From assembly GCA_021299375.1 (NCBI GenBank), contig JAJTGR010000040.1:1-64000 (forward strand): 64,000 bases of DNA, read 5' to 3'. How positions within the stretch are numbered: the first letter of the stretch is position 1; each line of letters starts with the position of its first letter. Below the pieces are notes generated by a model. The model was not told where the DNA came from. It did not search any database and saw only the letters and a list, made by a program, of their open reading frames with translations. Origin of the DNA: Gemmatimonadota bacterium (GTDB taxonomy: Bacteria > Gemmatimonadota > Gemmatimonadetes > Gemmatimonadales > Gemmatimonadaceae). A program made the translations under genes and the position numbers. Below are positions 8,750 to 17,990 of the stretch, one piece after another.

Positions 8750-9385
8750 TTACCGGAGGTCCTCCGGCACAAGGGAGTAGACGCAGGCACTGTGCGGTGC
8801 GCCCTGAAAGTACAGGCGATTGCGCGCTTCACACTCGAACCGTGCGCCAACCGCCTCCGCCACACGCTGACTCGCCGTGTTGTTGGTGAGCACCACAATC
8901 TCCAAGCGCGTCAGGCCCAGCTCCCCAAATCCGAGGACGGCAGACTGATGGGCAGCGAACCGCGCGATTCCCTGTCCGGTTCGATTCGAGCTGACCCAGT
9001 AGCCGATGTTGCCGATGCGGTAGGCACGATTGATATGATTGACGCCTGTGCCACCCACCACTGCACCGGTCGCCGCGTCGAAGATTCCGAGGTGGTACTC
9101 GGCACCAGAGGCCCACATCTCGCTGGCGGTTTGCATCCAGGCCTCGGCATCGGACATGGCATAGTCCTTCGTGCACCATGGCATCCAGTAGGTGAGTTCA
9201 TCGATCGACTCCCGCACTGCTGCGTACAACGACGGCGCGTCGGTCGCGAGGAGTCTGCGAACGGTGTGCCTCGGGGGCTGGCGCACGTGATTCCCTCTGG
9301 TGTGATGGCTAGAGAGCGCTCGCCTGCGACCGCCCCCCGCGGACCATGTGTGAGGCAGCGGAACCCTGCACCCTGATCCGGGCAC
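8750..9385 (-). CDS. GNAT N-acetyltransferase (RimJ/RimL type); true start probably internal
   Basis: RRLLATDAPSLYAAVRESIDELTYWMPWC...GIGYWVSSNRTGQGIARFA...LTRLEIVVLTNNTASQRVAEAVGARFE. Confidence 0.85.
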   Translation of the reverse strand: MPGSGCRVPLPHTWSAGGGRRRALSSHHTRGNHVRQPPRHTVRRLLATDAPSLYAAVRESIDELTYWMPWCTKDYAMSDAEAWMQTASEMWASGAEYHLGIFDAATGAVVGGTGVNHINRAYRIGNIGYWVSSNRTGQGIARFAAHQSAVLGFGELGLTRLEIVVLTNNTASQRVAEAVGARFECEARNRLYFQGAPHSACVYSLVPEDLR

Positions 9386-9602
9386 TCGAATCGGCGTCGA
9401 TCAAGGCAAACCGCCGCAGGGCAATCGCTCGCAGATCAAGATCGAACCGGCACACCCGGAGACCGATTGCGGATCATGCAGTCGAAGGTTCATCCACGCG
9501 AAGCCCGCCGCACGAGGCATGGGATGACCCACGTGCGAACGCGCCGCGGGCAGCTGCCGACGGTGCGTTCGCGAATCAGCCCTGCTGTTTTCAGCCCCCC
9601 CC

Positions 9603-12600
9603 TCACCCACACTCACTGAACCCGCACACGTGGCACTTCACGCACCCCTCGGCGAACTCCAGTTGGCTGCCGCAGTCGGGGCAGGTGCCCATGAACACTT
9701 CGCCGCCCACGGTGCCAAACTCGACCTGCGGCTGCGTCGCGCCCACACTCGGCGCCGAAGGCACCACGGGTACCCCCGCCGCCGGCGTCGGCAACGGTGA
9801 CAAGGCGCTCGGCACCCCCTGCACCTGCGTCATCGGGCCGCTGCTGAGCAGGTCGGTCTGCACCCCCTGCTTCTCCCGCCACCACTGCTCCAGCGCCATC
9901 CCCACCGCATCGGGCAGGCTCAGCACCTTGTTGGGCCCCAATCCCACGGCACGATCGCTGGAGATGCCGCGCAGCTGACGGTGGATCTCCTGCAGCGAGA
10001 TACCACTCCGCAGCGCCAGCGAGATGAGCCGGCCGATCGCCTCGGCGTCGGCCATGGCGCTGCCGCCGGCCTTGCCGAGGTTGAGGAACACCTCGAACGG
10101 CTGCCCCTTCTCGTCTTCGGTGATGTTCACGAACATCGTGCCGAGCGGCGTGTCCTTGCGGTACGTGGTGCCGCGCATCACCTCGGGGCGCGACCGCTTG
10201 CCGCGACGGCTCGCGTTCTCCGACTCGGCGCTGAACAGCGCCTTCTTGGTGCGGTCCAGCTGGCTCTGCAACTCGGCAATGGTACCCTGGAGCTCGCCCA
10301 GCTCGCGCTTGAGCGCCGCCACGTCCTTCGCGCTCTCGCCCTTCGCTTCACCCGCGGCGGCAGCCGCGGCAGGAGCGCCGTCACGCTTGGCCGTAGCGTC
10401 GGCGGTGGCGCCGGTACTCAGCACCTGGCCGTCGCGCGAGCCGTCGCGGTACACGGTCACGCCTTTGCACTTCATGTCGTACGCCAGCTCGTAGATGGCG
10501 CGCACGTCGTCCACCGTGGCGGCGTGGCTGAAGTTGGTGGTCTTGGAGATGGCCGAGTCGCAGTGCTGCTGGAACGCGGCCTGCATGCGGATGTGGTATT
10601 CGGGCGAGATGTTGTTGGCCGTGTTGAACACCGCCTGCCACCTGGCCGGGACCTCGGCGTGCTGCACGCTGCCCGTCCTGGCGATGCGCTCCATGAGCGC
10701 GTCGCTGTACCACCCTTCGGCCTTGGCGATGGCCACGAAGTCTTCGTTCACGTCGGGCATCAGCACGCCCGCCTGGTTGCGCATGAACGCCACCGCGAAC
10801 AGCGGCTCCAGCCCACTCGAACAGCCGGCAATGATGGAGATGGTGCCCGTGGGCGCCACCGTGGTCACGTTGCAGTTGCGCAGCAGCTGCAGGGGGCGGA
10901 TGCGCTGGCCATTGGCGTCGCGCGCACAGGTCTCGTCGGGGCCCCAGATGGAGCGCGCCCACTCCGGGAATGCCCCGCGCTGGTTGGCCAGCCGCTCGCT
11001 CTCCTTCTTGGCCTCGACGTCGAGGAACGCCATGACCTTGCGCCCCATCTCCACGCCCTCGGGGCTGTCGTACGGAATGCCGAGGCGCACGAGCATGTCC
11101 GCAAAGCCCATGACCCCGAGGCCGATGCGCCGGATGCGCTTGCTGAGCGCGTCGATCTCCGGGAGCGGGTACTTGTTGACGTCGATGATGTTGTCGAGGA
11201 AGTGCGTACTGAGCGCGATGTCGCTGCGCATGGCGTCCCAATCGACGGTGCCGTCCTTCACGTAGTGGCCCACGTTGACACTGCCGAGGTTGCAGACGTC
11301 ATAGGCCAGCAGCGGTTGTTCACCGCAGTTGTGCACCACGAACCCATTGCCGATGAACGAGTGCGTGAGCGGCTCGGTGAGGTCGTAGACCATCTCCTCG
11401 CCAGCGGGCACGAGAGCCTGAAAGCGGGCGGTGAAGGTCTCGCGATATGGACCGCGGGCGCCGGAGCTGGCCAGGCGCTTGATGAGCGCGCGGTTCTTCG
11501 TGCGCGTGAGGAATCCAATCTCCTCGGCGAAACGCTGCACATTGTCGCGCGCGATCACGAGGTCGTGGTCGGCCTGGCACTCGCTGGGGACACCGTTGAA
11601 CGCCACGGTGCGCGCCGGGTGCCGCTCCTGGTAAATGCGGGACGCGATTCCGAAGTTGAGCAGCATGCGCTGCACGTCCTGCAGCAGCGCCAGCGAGATG
11701 CTGGTGAGTCGCACCGAGACCCCCGTGTCCGGGGTGCCGCTCACATGGCCATCGGCGGTAAACAGCGCCTGCAGGAAGCCCTGCTGCATCGTCTCGCCGC
11801 CCGCCAGCACCGGAGCCGGCACGCGATCGAGCTTGCATTCAGCGGTCACGCCATGGCGCGCCGCCACCAGCTCCCGCAGGCGTGTGCTGCTCACCGTGGC
11901 CAGGTCGCGCACGGGGATATCCACCACGCCGACGGCGCGGCTGGCCCCGTCGTAGCTCCCAAGCGCCTCGTGCACATCGCGCGCGAAGGCTGCGGCCACC
12001 TCGCGGTCGTCGCCCCGGAAGCCAAGCACCGCACCGTAGCCGCTGCTTCCGGTGCTGTGCCCGTCGGCAATGAGCCAGCCCAACACCCGCCCCTCCTCAC
12101 GCGTGCCGTGCGCCCCGAACCCGCCCCTGGTGTTCTGGATGTGCAGCGCGTCGCCTTCCTGAAGGTGCTGCGCTTCCACCCAACCGCGCGCCGTCATGAA
12201 GCGATGATCGGCGGTGACGCGAATCTCGTATCCCTCGCGCGTGACCACCTTGAACACCGGCTTGATGCCGCTCTGGAACGGCGCGCCGGCCGGACCCACC
12301 TTGCCGGCGCTGAAGCGCGTATCGAGCGTCACGGGGACCGCTTCACCGCGCTCACACAACTCGGCAATGGGCACCAGCCCCTGCGTGGTGGCCACCAGCG
12401 TGTCGCCGGTGACACAGGGGTTGGTTGCCTCGTACGCCCCGAGATGCGGCACCGGGTTGTACCGGTTCGCTTCATCGATGAAGAACACCCCCGGCTCACC
12501 GGTGCGCCACGCGCCGAGGATCATGGTGTCCCACACCGCGCGGGCACGCAGCTGGCCAGTGACCGTGTGCGTCACCGGGTCCACCAGATCGTAGAGGGCG

Positions 12601-13310
12601 TCGGCCTTCACCGCTTCCATGAACGTCGTGGTGATGCCCACCGAGATGTTGAAATTCGTGATCCTGGTGAGGTCTTCCTTGCACGCAATGAACTCCAGCA
12701 CGTCGGGGTGGTCGACGCGCAGGATGCCCATGTTGGCGCCACGACGCGTGCCGCCCTGCTTCACGGCATCGGTGCTCGCATCATACAGCTCCATGAAGGA
12801 CACCGGCCCCGACGCCACGCCGGTGGTGCTGCGCACCATGCTGCCGCGCGACCGCAGCCGCGAGAACGAGAAGCCCGTGCCGCCGCCGCTTTGGTGGATG
12901 AGCGCCATGCTCCGCAGCGAGTCGTAGATGCCGCTCTGCCCGTTGCTGATCGCGTCGTCCACCGGCAAGACAAAGCATGCCGACAGCTGTCCCAGTGGCC
13001 GGCCGGCGTTCATGAGTGTCGGCGAGTTGGGCTCGAATCGGCGCTGCGTCATGAGGAAGTAGAACTCCTCGGCCAGCGCGTTCACCGCCCCGTCACTCGC
13101 CCCGTACCGGCGGTCGGCCTCGGCCACCACCGTGGCCACGCGCCAGAACATGTCCTCAGGCTTCTCCACCGGCTGCCCGGACGCATCCTTCACGAGGTAG
13201 CGCTTCTCGAGCACGGTGCGGGCGTTGCCGGACAACGTGACGAGACCGTCCGGGGGCGTCGGCGAGAAGGGCATGCGGGAGAGCTCCGGCTGGGGGCGGT
13301 GAGGCATCAT
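9603..13310 (-). CDS. nrdJ: Adenosylcobalamin-dependent (class II) ribonucleoside-diphosphate reductase with intein
   Basis: LMTQRRFEPNSPTLMNAGRPLGQLSACFVLPVDD, QSGGGTGFSFSRLRSRGS, NP(intein)CGEQPLLAYDVCNLGSVNV, VAPTGTISIIAGCSSGLEPLFA; C-terminal zinc-finger-like CPDCGSQLEFAEGCVKCHVCGFSECG. Confidence 0.95.
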   Translation of the reverse strand: MMPHRPQPELSRMPFSPTPPDGLVTLSGNARTVLEKRYLVKDASGQPVEKPEDMFWRVATVVAEADRRYGASDGAVNALAEEFYFLMTQRRFEPNSPTLMNAGRPLGQLSACFVLPVDDAISNGQSGIYDSLRSMALIHQSGGGTGFSFSRLRSRGSMVRSTTGVASGPVSFMELYDASTDAVKQGGTRRGANMGILRVDHPDVLEFIACKEDLTRITNFNISVGITTTFMEAVKADALYDLVDPVTHTVTGQLRARAVWDTMILGAWRTGEPGVFFIDEANRYNPVPHLGAYEATNPCVTGDTLVATTQGLVPIAELCERGEAVPVTLDTRFSAGKVGPAGAPFQSGIKPVFKVVTREGYEIRVTADHRFMTARGWVEAQHLQEGDALHIQNTRGGFGAHGTREEGRVLGWLIADGHSTGSSGYGAVLGFRGDDREVAAAFARDVHEALGSYDGASRAVGVVDIPVRDLATVSSTRLRELVAARHGVTAECKLDRVPAPVLAGGETMQQGFLQALFTADGHVSGTPDTGVSVRLTSISLALLQDVQRMLLNFGIASRIYQERHPARTVAFNGVPSECQADHDLVIARDNVQRFAEEIGFLTRTKNRALIKRLASSGARGPYRETFTARFQALVPAGEEMVYDLTEPLTHSFIGNGFVVHNCGEQPLLAYDVCNLGSVNVGHYVKDGTVDWDAMRSDIALSTHFLDNIIDVNKYPLPEIDALSKRIRRIGLGVMGFADMLVRLGIPYDSPEGVEMGRKVMAFLDVEAKKESERLANQRGAFPEWARSIWGPDETCARDANGQRIRPLQLLRNCNVTTVAPTGTISIIAGCSSGLEPLFAVAFMRNQAGVLMPDVNEDFVAIAKAEGWYSDALMERIARTGSVQHAEVPARWQAVFNTANNISPEYHIRMQAAFQQHCDSAISKTTNFSHAATVDDVRAIYELAYDMKCKGVTVYRDGSRDGQVLSTGATADATAKRDGAPAAAAAAGEAKGESAKDVAALKRELGELQGTIAELQSQLDRTKKALFSAESENASRRGKRSRPEVMRGTTYRKDTPLGTMFVNITEDEKGQPFEVFLNLGKAGGSAMADAEAIGRLISLALRSGISLQEIHRQLRGISSDRAVGLGPNKVLSLPDAVGMALEQWWREKQGVQTDLLSSGPMTQVQGVPSALSPLPTPAAGVPVVPSAPSVGATQPQVEFGTVGGEVFMGTCPDCGSQLEFAEGCVKCHVCGFSECG
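11328..12416 (-). mobile_element. Intein, 363 aa, LAGLIDADG/DOD homing-endonuclease type, inserted in nrdJ
   Basis: CVTGDTLVAT start, VTADHRFMTARGW block B, VLGWLIADGHS and FLQALFTADGHVS dodecapeptides, YDLTEPLTHSFIGNGFVVHN end, +1 Cys. Confidence 0.95.
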
Positions 13311-13655
13311 TACGGATTCGACGTCGGCATTCCATGGCGCAGCAACGGGCGCAAGGCGTGCGGTCGGAGGACGCGCATGGTGTCCCAATTCGTGAGGCCG
13401 CGCAAGCAGCGACGTAAACCGTTGTAGAACAGGCACTTCTATTCCGCATATCACGGACGTGCGACCGGGGCCGGGTTCTCCACCTCGTACAGCTTTGTGC
13501 GGTTTTCCGGACACCTCTCGCACACCCTCGCGTCAGTACGACGTGGCGACAGTGCGAAACATCCGAGACAAACCGCTGTCTGACATCAGGTTAGCGATCG
13601 ACGGTGAATTGGCCCGCCGTCAGCATCCCGTCACCACCACGCCAGAAGAATTGTG

Positions 13656-13746
13656 ACGTCGCGCGAGACGGGTTCGCCACCGGCCGGGGCGGCTTGCCTG
13701 CTCTCACACACAGCGGGCAGTTGCCTCGTCTCGCGAGCGGCGCGAC
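13656..13746. terminator. Large imperfect hairpin downstream of the gamma-CA gene
   Basis: gacgtcgcgcgagacg ... cgtctcgcgagcggcgcgacg, with inner tgcctgct/agcgggca. Confidence 0.4.
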
Positions 13747-13761
13747 GCCCGCACGGCCCCG

Positions 13762-14250
13762 TCAGCGGCGTCGCGCGATCGCCCCGCTGCCATGTGCAGC
13801 GGCCAACTGCACGTAGCGCGCCGCGTTGTCCAGAATGCGCGCCTGCTGCTCGGCGTCCAGTTGGCGCACCACCTTACCCGGCACGCCCAGCACCAGTGAA
13901 CCCGGCGGCACGTGGGTGTTCTCGGGAAGCACTGCGCCCGCACCAATGATGCTCCCCTGCCCCACGCGCACCCCGTTGAGCAGAACGGCGCCCATCCCCA
14001 CCAGCACCCCGTCCTCGAGCACGGTGCCATGCACCACCGCCCGGTGCCCGATCACACAGTCCGCCCCCACGATGGTGGGCTTGCCCGGGTCAGCGTGAAT
14101 GACCGCGCCATCCTGCACATTGCTGCGGGCGCCGATCACGATGCGCTCCACGTCACCGCGAATGACGGCCGTCGGCCACACGCTGGTGTCCTCGGCCAGT
14201 TCGACAGCGCCGAGGACGACGGCGGATTCGTGGATGAAAGGCTGGGCCAT
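13762..14250 (-). CDS. Gamma-class carbonic anhydrase-like (left-handed beta-helix) protein
   Basis: SVWPTAVIRGDVERIVIGARSNVQDGAVIHADPGKPTIVGADCVIGHRAVVHGTVLEDGVLVGMGAVLLNG. Confidence 0.93.
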   Translation of the reverse strand: MAQPFIHESAVVLGAVELAEDTSVWPTAVIRGDVERIVIGARSNVQDGAVIHADPGKPTIVGADCVIGHRAVVHGTVLEDGVLVGMGAVLLNGVRVGQGSIIGAGAVLPENTHVPPGSLVLGVPGKVVRQLDAEQQARILDNAARYVQLAAAHGSGAIARRR

Positions 14251-14429
14251 GTGCGAGATCTCGATGTGTGGGGGGGGAATGCGTGGTGGGTTGTCCTGAT
14301 TCTTCGGCAGCTGGCTCGCTGCCCATTTGCCTGAGCGTGCCGCGGGTGAGGTCCTGCCTACCTGATCACGCAGAGGCGTGGAAGAGGAGAGGTAACGACC
14401 TTGACCGTTTGGCGCAGGTAGAATCACGA

Positions 14430-14744
14430 AGGGGCGCTTCGGGGTTTCGCGTGGGGTGGCGTTCGGTTGGGCGGCGGCCGGAATCGCGCGCCCGCCGGCG
14501 GTCGGGGGCGTCGGGCGCCACCCCGGCATCACGCGCCGTGCGAAGCGCGCCGAGTCGTGCTGGCCCGGCGGGATGGCGTCCCGGCCCCCCTGCGCGGGGG
14601 CGATCTACGACGGGAGGCCCCACCGGATCACCCCGGGTGCGACACCCGGGTGCTCCACCCGAGGAACGCGCGTGGATAGCCCGCGGCGCAGGGCGATCCT
14701 GCCGTTGTCCCGTTGTTGATCGCGACGCCGAAGGCGGCGCCCGC
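14430..14744 (+). repeat. Dispersed intergenic element, copy 1
   Basis: High identity to the reverse complement of 37323-37631, e.g. shared gtttcgcgtggggtggcgttcggttg, cacgcgccgtgcgaagcgcgcc, acgggaggccccaccgg, gatcgcgacgccgaaggcgg. Confidence 0.93.
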
Positions 14745-14834
14745 AACATGGCGCCCGCAACACGGCACCCGCAACACGGCACCCGCAACACGGCACCCGC
14801 AACACGGCACCCGCAACACGGCGCCCGCAACACG
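14737..14834. repeat. 14-bp tandem repeat x7 (gcrcccgcaacayg)
   Basis: Direct reading, exact 14-bp periodicity. Confidence 0.97.
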
Positions 14835-14930
14835 ATATCGTTGCCTCCCCGTCTTCATGCCTCTGCGCTATCGGGCAGAATGAATCACGCCACACGCGGC
14901 GCGATCGGGTACACGAGACCAGTCACCTGC

Positions 14931-17900
14931 TCAGAAATATGCGCCCAGCGTCACGTAGAACGCCCCGCCGCGCGGCACCCCGCGTGGCGCCACATACGGC
15001 GAAGCGGCACCGAGGCGCACTCGATAGGGCTGGTCATACTGCAGCGCCAGGTCGAGCACCAGCTCGGCGCCGGCCGTCGCGATGATGCCGTCACGCTGAC
15101 CGGGGCGCTCGCACAACACCTCGTTGGTACGCGCCAGCGTTGCCGGGCACCACGCCCGCGCCGCATCGCTGAACAGCACCACCGACAACCGGTCGCTGTA
15201 CACCGTGAACGGGCTCGGCACCCGACTGAACATCACCAGCGGCGCGCGATACTCGGCGCTGGCTCCCACCGCGCGGATGCCGCGCTGCACACCGGGGGCC
15301 ACGCCGCGCACCGGAAAGGTTCGCGCCGGGTCGCCAAGGCGAACCCCGGGCACGAGCTCCGCCGACAAGCCGCTGGTGCCACCCACACTGAACTCGGTCT
15401 GGGTCCGGGTATCGGCCACGCCCACGGCAGCGCGTGCGGCCAGCACGTGCCGTGCGTAGCCGGGCAGCGGCAGCGGCAGGTACCCGCGCCCGGTGAGCAC
15501 GGTGCGCCACGACCCGAGCGACGGCGCGTCTTCGCGCCAGCGATAGCTGGTGGCACTGGAGAGCGTGAGGCCTTCTTCCACGGAAATGCCGCGCAGGCCG
15601 CGCCGTGCCGTGGAGAAGGCGCCATTCACGAACAGGCTGGGATAGCGCGTGCCGCGCCGCAGCAGCGAGTTGGCCGGACCGAGCACGGAGTCGACGTCGG
15701 CGGTGAAGTCGCGCAGCTCGTACTGCGCCCCCACGCTGCCACTGGCCGACCAGCGGATGCGCGGCACACTCCACGTGCTGGCCACCGTGATGAAGCGGCG
15801 GCGGCGTGCCACCAGTCCCAGCGTGGCACGGGCATCGTTCACCACGCGGAAGGTGCCATCCCACTCCTGCGACAGCGACAGGTCCAGCACCGGCACGCCG
15901 AGCCCGGCGTACCGGTACGCACCAAACGCGTCGACCTCGCCACGCTCGGGCTGCACGAGCACACTGGCGTCCCAGGCGTGGCGCTCGAGAATGTCGAGAC
16001 CACTGCTGGTGGCGCCGAGCGTGAGGCGACCGTCGCGCCCTTCGCCAATCAACGGGAGCCAGTACCGCGGCACCAGCATGCGCGCGGCGCGATAGGTGGT
16101 GCTGCGGCCGGTGTCGGCCCTACTCACGGCGGCCAGCGGATTGCGCGCCGGATACCACGTGCTGCGCGCCACCGGGCCGAGCGTATCGAGCGCGCCCACC
16201 ACAACATGAAAGCCGTCCACGCGCTGTACCAGCGCTGCCACCCGCATGCCGTCGGGGGAGACAGTCGGTTCGTACACCCCCGTGCTGACGGCGCTGGCTT
16301 GCCGCACGGCGTCGCGTTCGTCGCGCCAGTGCAGCGTGTCCACTGCCGTCCGCGACACCGGTGCGGTTTCCAGCTGCATGCGCCCGGTGCGATCGCTGCT
16401 CCACACGAGGCGTGCGCCGTCCGGTGTGAACGACGGGCTGGCGAACACGCCGCGCGCGCCCGCCACGGCCGCCCGCAGCGTACCCAGCGTGTCGAGCACC
16501 ACGATACGCTGCTCGCCGGTGGGCAGCAGCTGGACGGCGGCCACCACGTCGCCATGCGGTGACCAGCGCGGCTCGGCCCACCGTTCGCCGGGTGTGTCGC
16601 GCGTGAGCGGCGCAAGGGTGCGGCCATCGGCGCTCACCCGCACGAGCCGCGAGGCATTCGCCTCGTACTGCACCGCCACCAGCGCCCCATCGGCGCGCGC
16701 ATCGGGTTGCGTGAGGCGCGCCCCATGGGTGAGGCGCGTTTCGTGCGGCCCCGCGCCGCGATAAAGATCGGAACGCAGCACGTAGGGATCGCGGCGCTCG
16801 AGCTGGGCGTACAGCACCGGCGTGTTGACGCCGGCGTTGGCGCCCACCGGCACATTCACATCCAACGCGTTGCGCCACGCGGCACGCACCGGTCGAGGCT
16901 GGGGCATGCCGCCCGCGGCTACGGCCGCCACGTACAGGCCCGTGACCTCGCGGCCGTTGCTCGCGCTCCAGAGCAGCGAGTCGCGCCCCAGCCAGCGCGG
17001 CGCCGCGGCGTACCAGCCATCGGAGCTCACCACCCGCCACGCGGCATCCCCCGCGCGGTCCACCGGCGCCGCCAGCGCCGAATCACGCAGCTGCGCCTGC
17101 AGTGCGCTGAACGACGTCCCGAACCCCAGCCGCGAGGCGCGGTCGAGCAGGAACGGCACGTCATGGGCGGCGGTGACGTCGACGTAGCGACGCATCCCGA
17201 GTGAATCCGGTGGCCGCCCCGTGGCCCGTTCCGCCGCCCGCTGCACGGCCCGCTCCATGAGCAGGGCGCCATAGGCGTAGGCGGTCTGCCCCCGCGGGAA
17301 GCGCGAGGTGGCCAGGCTCCAGCGCGCCATGGGCGGGATGGCCGTGTCGAGACTCGCAGCGCGCAGCACGGTGCGGAACTCCGTGCCCACGTTACGACCG
17401 CTGCCGGTGAGCGCCGACTCGTAGTACACGGCCAACCCTTCCTTCACCCAACTCGGGGTGAAGGCATTCGGAAAGAGGATCGGGTTGCGCCCGAGCAGCG
17501 CGCGCGCCGCGCGCCACGGGCCCCGAGCGCGGTCGAGGTGGAACACGTGCGCCAGCTCGTGCGTGATGACCAGGCGCAGCCAGTCATCGTGGAAGCGCAG
17601 CTCACGCGACGCAATCGGCGGTACCGCGTAGATGACCACGCGGTTGGTGGGAAACACCTGTGCGTAGCCGTTGCTCACATCGACGTTGTCGATGAGCAGC
17701 AGGTCGATGGGGCCCGCCGGTGGCGCCATCTCACGCGCGAGCTGCACGTAGGCCATTTCGGCCACCCCGGCCGCGATACGCGCCAGCGAGTCGAGCGCCG
17801 CGGGGAAGTGCACACGCAGATGGGCCGTGGCGATGGTACGCACCGGCCCACGCGGGTCGACCTGGGCCTCGGCGCGCGACGCGGCGGCCAGCGTGAGAAG

Positions 17901-17990
17901 GAACCAGCCTACCCCCCGCAAGCCGGCGCCCACGCGCCGGCCATGACGGCGGACATCCGAACCCCGTGGCCCTGGCCGCCCCCCGCTCAT
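14931..17990 (-). CDS. Gluzincin-type metallopeptidase (HELAH) with TolB-like propeller and C-terminal outer-membrane-barrel-like region
   Basis: VITHELAHVFHLDRARG...WVKEGLAVYYES; SPHGDVVAAVQL/SPDGMRVAALVQ repeats; C-terminus ends GGAFYVTLGAYF. Confidence 0.8.
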   Translation of the reverse strand: MSGGRPGPRGSDVRRHGRRVGAGLRGVGWFLLTLAAASRAEAQVDPRGPVRTIATAHLRVHFPAALDSLARIAAGVAEMAYVQLAREMAPPAGPIDLLLIDNVDVSNGYAQVFPTNRVVIYAVPPIASRELRFHDDWLRLVITHELAHVFHLDRARGPWRAARALLGRNPILFPNAFTPSWVKEGLAVYYESALTGSGRNVGTEFRTVLRAASLDTAIPPMARWSLATSRFPRGQTAYAYGALLMERAVQRAAERATGRPPDSLGMRRYVDVTAAHDVPFLLDRASRLGFGTSFSALQAQLRDSALAAPVDRAGDAAWRVVSSDGWYAAAPRWLGRDSLLWSASNGREVTGLYVAAVAAGGMPQPRPVRAAWRNALDVNVPVGANAGVNTPVLYAQLERRDPYVLRSDLYRGAGPHETRLTHGARLTQPDARADGALVAVQYEANASRLVRVSADGRTLAPLTRDTPGERWAEPRWSPHGDVVAAVQLLPTGEQRIVVLDTLGTLRAAVAGARGVFASPSFTPDGARLVWSSDRTGRMQLETAPVSRTAVDTLHWRDERDAVRQASAVSTGVYEPTVSPDGMRVAALVQRVDGFHVVVGALDTLGPVARSTWYPARNPLAAVSRADTGRSTTYRAARMLVPRYWLPLIGEGRDGRLTLGATSSGLDILERHAWDASVLVQPERGEVDAFGAYRYAGLGVPVLDLSLSQEWDGTFRVVNDARATLGLVARRRRFITVASTWSVPRIRWSASGSVGAQYELRDFTADVDSVLGPANSLLRRGTRYPSLFVNGAFSTARRGLRGISVEEGLTLSSATSYRWREDAPSLGSWRTVLTGRGYLPLPLPGYARHVLAARAAVGVADTRTQTEFSVGGTSGLSAELVPGVRLGDPARTFPVRGVAPGVQRGIRAVGASAEYRAPLVMFSRVPSPFTVYSDRLSVVLFSDAARAWCPATLARTNEVLCERPGQRDGIIATAGAELVLDLALQYDQPYRVRLGAASPYVAPRGVPRGGAFYVTLGAYF

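Noticed and set aside
9981-13427. 1148-aa plus-strand ORF opposite nrdJ
   Set aside because: Antisense shadow of the ribonucleotide reductase and intein frame; no domain-like motifs.
13311-13640. Possible cobalamin riboswitch or NrdR boxes upstream of nrdJ
   Set aside because: No B12-box-like or paired NrdR-like motif was visible.
14737-14834. 14-bp x7 array as a CRISPR
   Set aside because: Units are contiguous and 14 bp with no spacers; no cas genes in the window.
14268-16562. 764-aa plus-strand ORF covering element copy 1 and the antisense of the peptidase gene
   Set aside because: Low-complexity Arg/Pro translation; the region is explained by the non-coding repeat element and by the minus-strand peptidase.
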